A stretch of DNA of 8,576 bases from Brachybacterium sp. (lineage in GTDB: Bacteria; Actinomycetota; Actinomycetes; Actinomycetales; Dermabacteraceae): assembly GCA_030451965.1 (NCBI GenBank), contig JAKDNE010000123.1, positions 1 through 8,576 of the forward strand, in the 5' to 3' direction. Below, one piece after another: positions 7,176 through 8,576 of the stretch. Below the pieces are notes generated by a model that saw only the letters and a program-made list of their open reading frames with translations, was not told the origin of the DNA and made no database searches. A program made the position numbers and the translations under genes. Every line of letters starts with the position of its first letter. The stretch's first letter is position 1.

Positions 7176-7349
7176 AGACCTCGCGCGTCCTGCCGATACC
7201 GCGATCAGGACCTGTTCGTGGAGGTTGTGTGACCGAAGTGGGACCAAAGGGGGACGAGCAGGCTCGGTGGCGTCCGGGACCGCTCGGTCGGCGCATCGCC
7301 GAGGCGGTGCGGGGCTGTGGCACGATGCAGGGCACATATCCGACGATGC

Positions 7350-7355
7350 AGGAGG
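7350..7355 (+). promoter_or_regulatory. Strong Shine-Dalgarno of the YtxH-like gene
   Basis: AGGAGG, a full match to the core, lies five bases before the ATG at 7361. It excludes the in-frame ATG at 7346, which lies upstream of it, and the GTG at 7154. Confidence 0.85.
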
Positions 7356-7360
7356 CAGTG

Positions 7361-7744
7361 ATGAAGAGGTTCATTTTCGTAGCCGGGCTCGCGATCGGCT
7401 TCGTGGTCGGCTCCCGGATGGGTCGCGGTCCCTACGATTCCCTCGAGCGCACGGCCCACCGGGTCGCCGAGGACCCCGAGGTCCAGCGCCGCGCCGCGAC
7501 GGCGAGGGAGACCGCGTCGAGGGTCGCGCAGGACACCGCCTCGACGGTCAAGGAGAAGGGCCCGGAGGTCGCCTCCAAGGCGCAGGACGCCGTGGTCGGC
7601 GCCGCCGGGTCGGCCAAGGAGCGCCTCGGCGGCTCGCCCGACGCCCCGGACGAGGACGCCGCGACGGTGGCCGGGAACTCTGCGGACAGCGCCCACGCCG
7701 GCGGTGACGCCGAGGTCGGCGAGGATCGCCCCCTGAGCTCCTGA
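7361..7744 (+). CDS. YtxH-like small membrane-anchored protein
   Basis: A 127-residue protein of the YtxH-like kind common in Actinomycetota; its function is not established, though YtxH of Bacillus belongs to the general stress regulon. Residues 1-17 form one hydrophobic helix (KRFIFVAGLAIGFVVGS) followed by GSRMGRGPY, the pattern seen at the N-terminus of these proteins. With no cleavage site apparent it is likely a membrane anchor. Residues 27-88 are predicted helical and rich in Ala, Glu, Lys and Arg. Residues 44-87 can be written as four 11-residue units with small or hydrophobic residues at unit positions 2, 5 and 9 and a charged residue at 11, resembling LEA or apolipoprotein-like amphipathic helix. 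The tail (about 89-127) is acidic, Gly/Ala/Asp-rich and probably disordered. The start is set by AGGAGG at 7350-7355. It is divergent from putA and convergent with tk. Confidence 0.85.
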   Translation: MKRFIFVAGLAIGFVVGSRMGRGPYDSLERTAHRVAEDPEVQRRAATARETASRVAQDTASTVKEKGPEVASKAQDAVVGAAGSAKERLGGSPDAPDEDAATVAGNSADSAHAGGDAEVGEDRPLSS

Positions 7745-7757
7745 GCTTCCCGCTCAG
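7741..7757 (+). terminator. Small hairpin over the YtxH-like stop codon
   Basis: CTGAGC (7741-7746) and GCTCAG (7752-7757) form a 6-bp stem with a TTCCC loop that includes the TGA stop (7742-7744). It is weak alone and stands directly before the long hairpin at 7761-7807. Confidence 0.3.
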
Positions 7758-7760
7758 CTC

Positions 7761-7807
7761 AGGGACGCGCCGGTGTCACCCCAGGACGGTGACCCCGGCG
7801 CGTCCCT
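7761..7807. terminator. Long bidirectional hairpin overlapping the tk 3' coding end
   Basis: Arms 7761-7780 and 7788-7807 pair over 20 positions with a single mismatch and a 7-nt loop (CCAGGAC). It lies 16 bases past the YtxH-like stop codon, so it is well placed as its terminator. On the other strand it covers the last ten or so tk codons and the tk stop (7778-7776). The base after the stem on the plus strand begins GTTCC, not a T tract. Confidence 0.75.
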
Positions 7808-8384
7808 GTTCCTCCATGAAGCAGGAGCCGCACAGCGACATATAGGTCACCGTCTCCCCATCGATCGCGACCTGCTCGCCCTCGAAGACGAAGCGACCGT
7901 CGACGGCGCGGCAGTTGAACTCCGCCTGGGAGCCGCAGCGGCACATGGTCGGCAGCTTCTCGATGTTGTCAGCGAGCTCGAACAGACGCGCGGCACCGGG
8001 GAACATCGCGGTGCGGAAATCCGCGCGCAGCCCGTAGCAGATCACCGAGACCCCGTCGAGCTTCGCGATCCGGAACAGGTCGTCGATCTGGTGCGGTTCG
8101 AGGAACTGCGCCTCGTCCACCAGGACGCAGTGCAGCGGGCGCAGCTTCCGTTCGTCGGCCGTGGCGTCGACGAGGGCGCGCAGGTCGTCACCGATCGCCG
8201 CGAGCACATCCACCCGTCTCCTCGCGCCGCCGCGGGCGACCACCCAGTCCTCGCCCTTGGTGTCCAGCGCCGGCTTCACGGTCAGTGTGGCCAGGCCCCG
8301 CTCGTCGTAGTTGTACGCGGTCTTGATCAGGGTGTCGGACTTTCCGGAGTTCATCGCTCCGTACTTGAAGTGCAGCTTGGCCAT
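7776..8384 (-). CDS. tdk: Thymidine kinase (type II, TK1-like)
   Basis: Cytoplasmic salvage enzyme that phosphorylates thymidine (and deoxyuridine) with ATP to give dTMP. The 202-residue protein begins with a P-loop, GAMNSGKS (residues 9-16, Lys15), and has the DEAQF segment at 90-94 with Glu91 as likely catalytic base. YGLRADFRT (117-125) is the usual following stretch. The C-terminal lasso domain has the zinc ligands as Cys148-x-Cys150 and Cys185-x2-Cys188; the first pair is one residue closer than the CxxC of TK1 proteins such as the human enzyme, and I recall the short form from some bacterial thymidine kinases. GEQVAIDG (169-176) and YMSLC (181-185) belong to the thymidine-binding loop. 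The ATG is preceded by GGAG at 8395-8392 with a 7-nt spacing. An unidentified gene ends 29 bases upstream on the same strand, suggesting cotranscription. Confidence 0.96.
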   Translation of the reverse strand: MAKLHFKYGAMNSGKSDTLIKTAYNYDERGLATLTVKPALDTKGEDWVVARGGARRRVDVLAAIGDDLRALVDATADERKLRPLHCVLVDEAQFLEPHQIDDLFRIAKLDGVSVICYGLRADFRTAMFPGAARLFELADNIEKLPTMCRCGSQAEFNCRAVDGRFVFEGEQVAIDGETVTYMSLCGSCFMEEQGRAGVTVLG

Positions 8385-8413
8385 GCGGGTGCTCCGGAGG
8401 TCGGGGGAGGGGA

Positions 8414-8576
8414 TCAGAAGGCGTCCAGGACGCTGGGCCGAGGACCGGCCAGCAGTGCGTCCAGGAAGGCCTCGGCGGGCGGATCGGCCTCGGCGTGCAG
8501 GCCGAGACGGCGGGCATCGGCGAGGGTGCGGCCGCCGACGAGCAGGAGGGAGGTGGCGTGGATGTCCAGACGGCAG
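8414..8576 (-). CDS. C-terminal end of an unrecognised gene upstream of thymidine kinase
   Basis: Only the last 53 codons are present, reading from the right edge to a TGA at 8416-8414. The peptide has a hydrophobic stretch, HATSLLLVGG, then an Ala/Arg/Leu-rich helical part, and ends in GPRPSVLDAF. That this frame is coding is supported by G/C at nearly every third position and the clean stop just before tk. I do not recognise the family. The 29-bp gap to the tk ATG holds the tk ribosome binding site and no terminator, so the two genes are probably one transcript. Confidence 0.65.
   Translation of the reverse strand, partial: CRLDIHATSLLLVGGRTLADARRLGLHAEADPPAEAFLDALLAGPRPSVLDAF

Larger units (their letters stand above)
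7102..7360. other. Divergent intergenic region between putA and the YtxH-like gene
   Basis: No convincing gene is seen in these 259 bases. An open frame extends upstream of the YtxH-like start to a GTG at 7154, but it lacks a ribosome binding site and its predicted residues are not family-like. The region should hold the promoters of both flanking genes. A putative putA -10 and a GTCCTG/CAGGAC repeat are listed separately; I could not pick a promoter for the plus-strand gene. Confidence 0.6.

Noticed and set aside
3982..7176. A 1064-codon open frame on the plus strand, antisense to putA
   Set aside because: It is the mirror of a well-supported gene in a genome where stop codons are rare in the antisense frame. 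Its translation is rich in Gly, Arg, His, Val and Asp with no recognisable domain, and it has no ribosome binding site.
7154..7360. A longer start (GTG 7154) for the YtxH-like gene
   Set aside because: No ribosome binding site at the GTG, a non-conserved Arg/Gly/Pro-rich extension that would bury the N-terminal membrane helix, and a perfect AGGAGG just before the ATG at 7361.
7105..7374. An 89-codon minus-strand frame between putA and the YtxH-like gene
   Set aside because: It would need its start inside the YtxH-like coding region, has no ribosome binding site, and its residues (Pro, Arg, Ser-rich) look random.
1..8576. Search for a defence system, phage, transposon, CRISPR, toxin-antitoxin pair or riboswitch
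   Set aside because: No transposase, integrase, nuclease, repeat-spacer array, T-box-like leader before metG or paired small genes were seen; all but the acyltransferase, YtxH-like and partial end gene are clear housekeeping enzymes.

Overview
This window looks like an ordinary chromosomal segment of a high-GC Gram-positive bacterium (Actinomycetota; Micrococcales is my guess, from style rather than from a search). The grounds are strong G/C bias at third codon positions with long antisense shadow frames, an actinobacterial YtxH-like membrane protein, TAnnnT motifs placed as for leaderless transcripts, and GC-rich hairpin terminators without long T tracts.

Layout, left to right: (1) the N-terminal 251 codons of methionyl-tRNA synthetase (metG, minus strand, running off the left edge); (2) a 119-bp divergent promoter region; (3) a complete UDP-glucose pyrophosphorylase of the UDPGP family (plus); (4) a short convergent spacer with two inverted repeats; (5) a multi-pass membrane acyltransferase (minus); (6) a 163-bp spacer with a perfect 12-bp hairpin behind putA; (7) a 1164-residue bifunctional PutA (proline dehydrogenase plus glutamate-semialdehyde dehydrogenase, minus); (8) a 259-bp divergent spacer; (9) a small YtxH-like protein with one membrane anchor (plus); (10) a long hairpin that overlaps the 3' end of the next gene; (11) thymidine kinase (minus); (12) the last 53 codons of an unrecognised gene (minus) that probably forms an operon with tk.

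The genes are mostly unrelated in function: translation (MetRS), nucleotide-sugar supply (UDP-glucose), envelope or glycan acylation, proline catabolism to glutamate, envelope or stress function, and thymidine salvage. The UDP-glucose and acyltransferase genes could both serve surface glycans, but they are convergent and separately transcribed.

I see no mobile element, CRISPR array, tRNA, rRNA or defence system, and no convincing novel multi-gene system. The most interesting points are the paired leaderless-type starts of metG and the UGP gene, the hairpin shared by ytxH and the tk 3' coding end, the hendecad pattern in the YtxH-like protein, the fused PutA without a DNA-binding domain, and the uncertain putA start.
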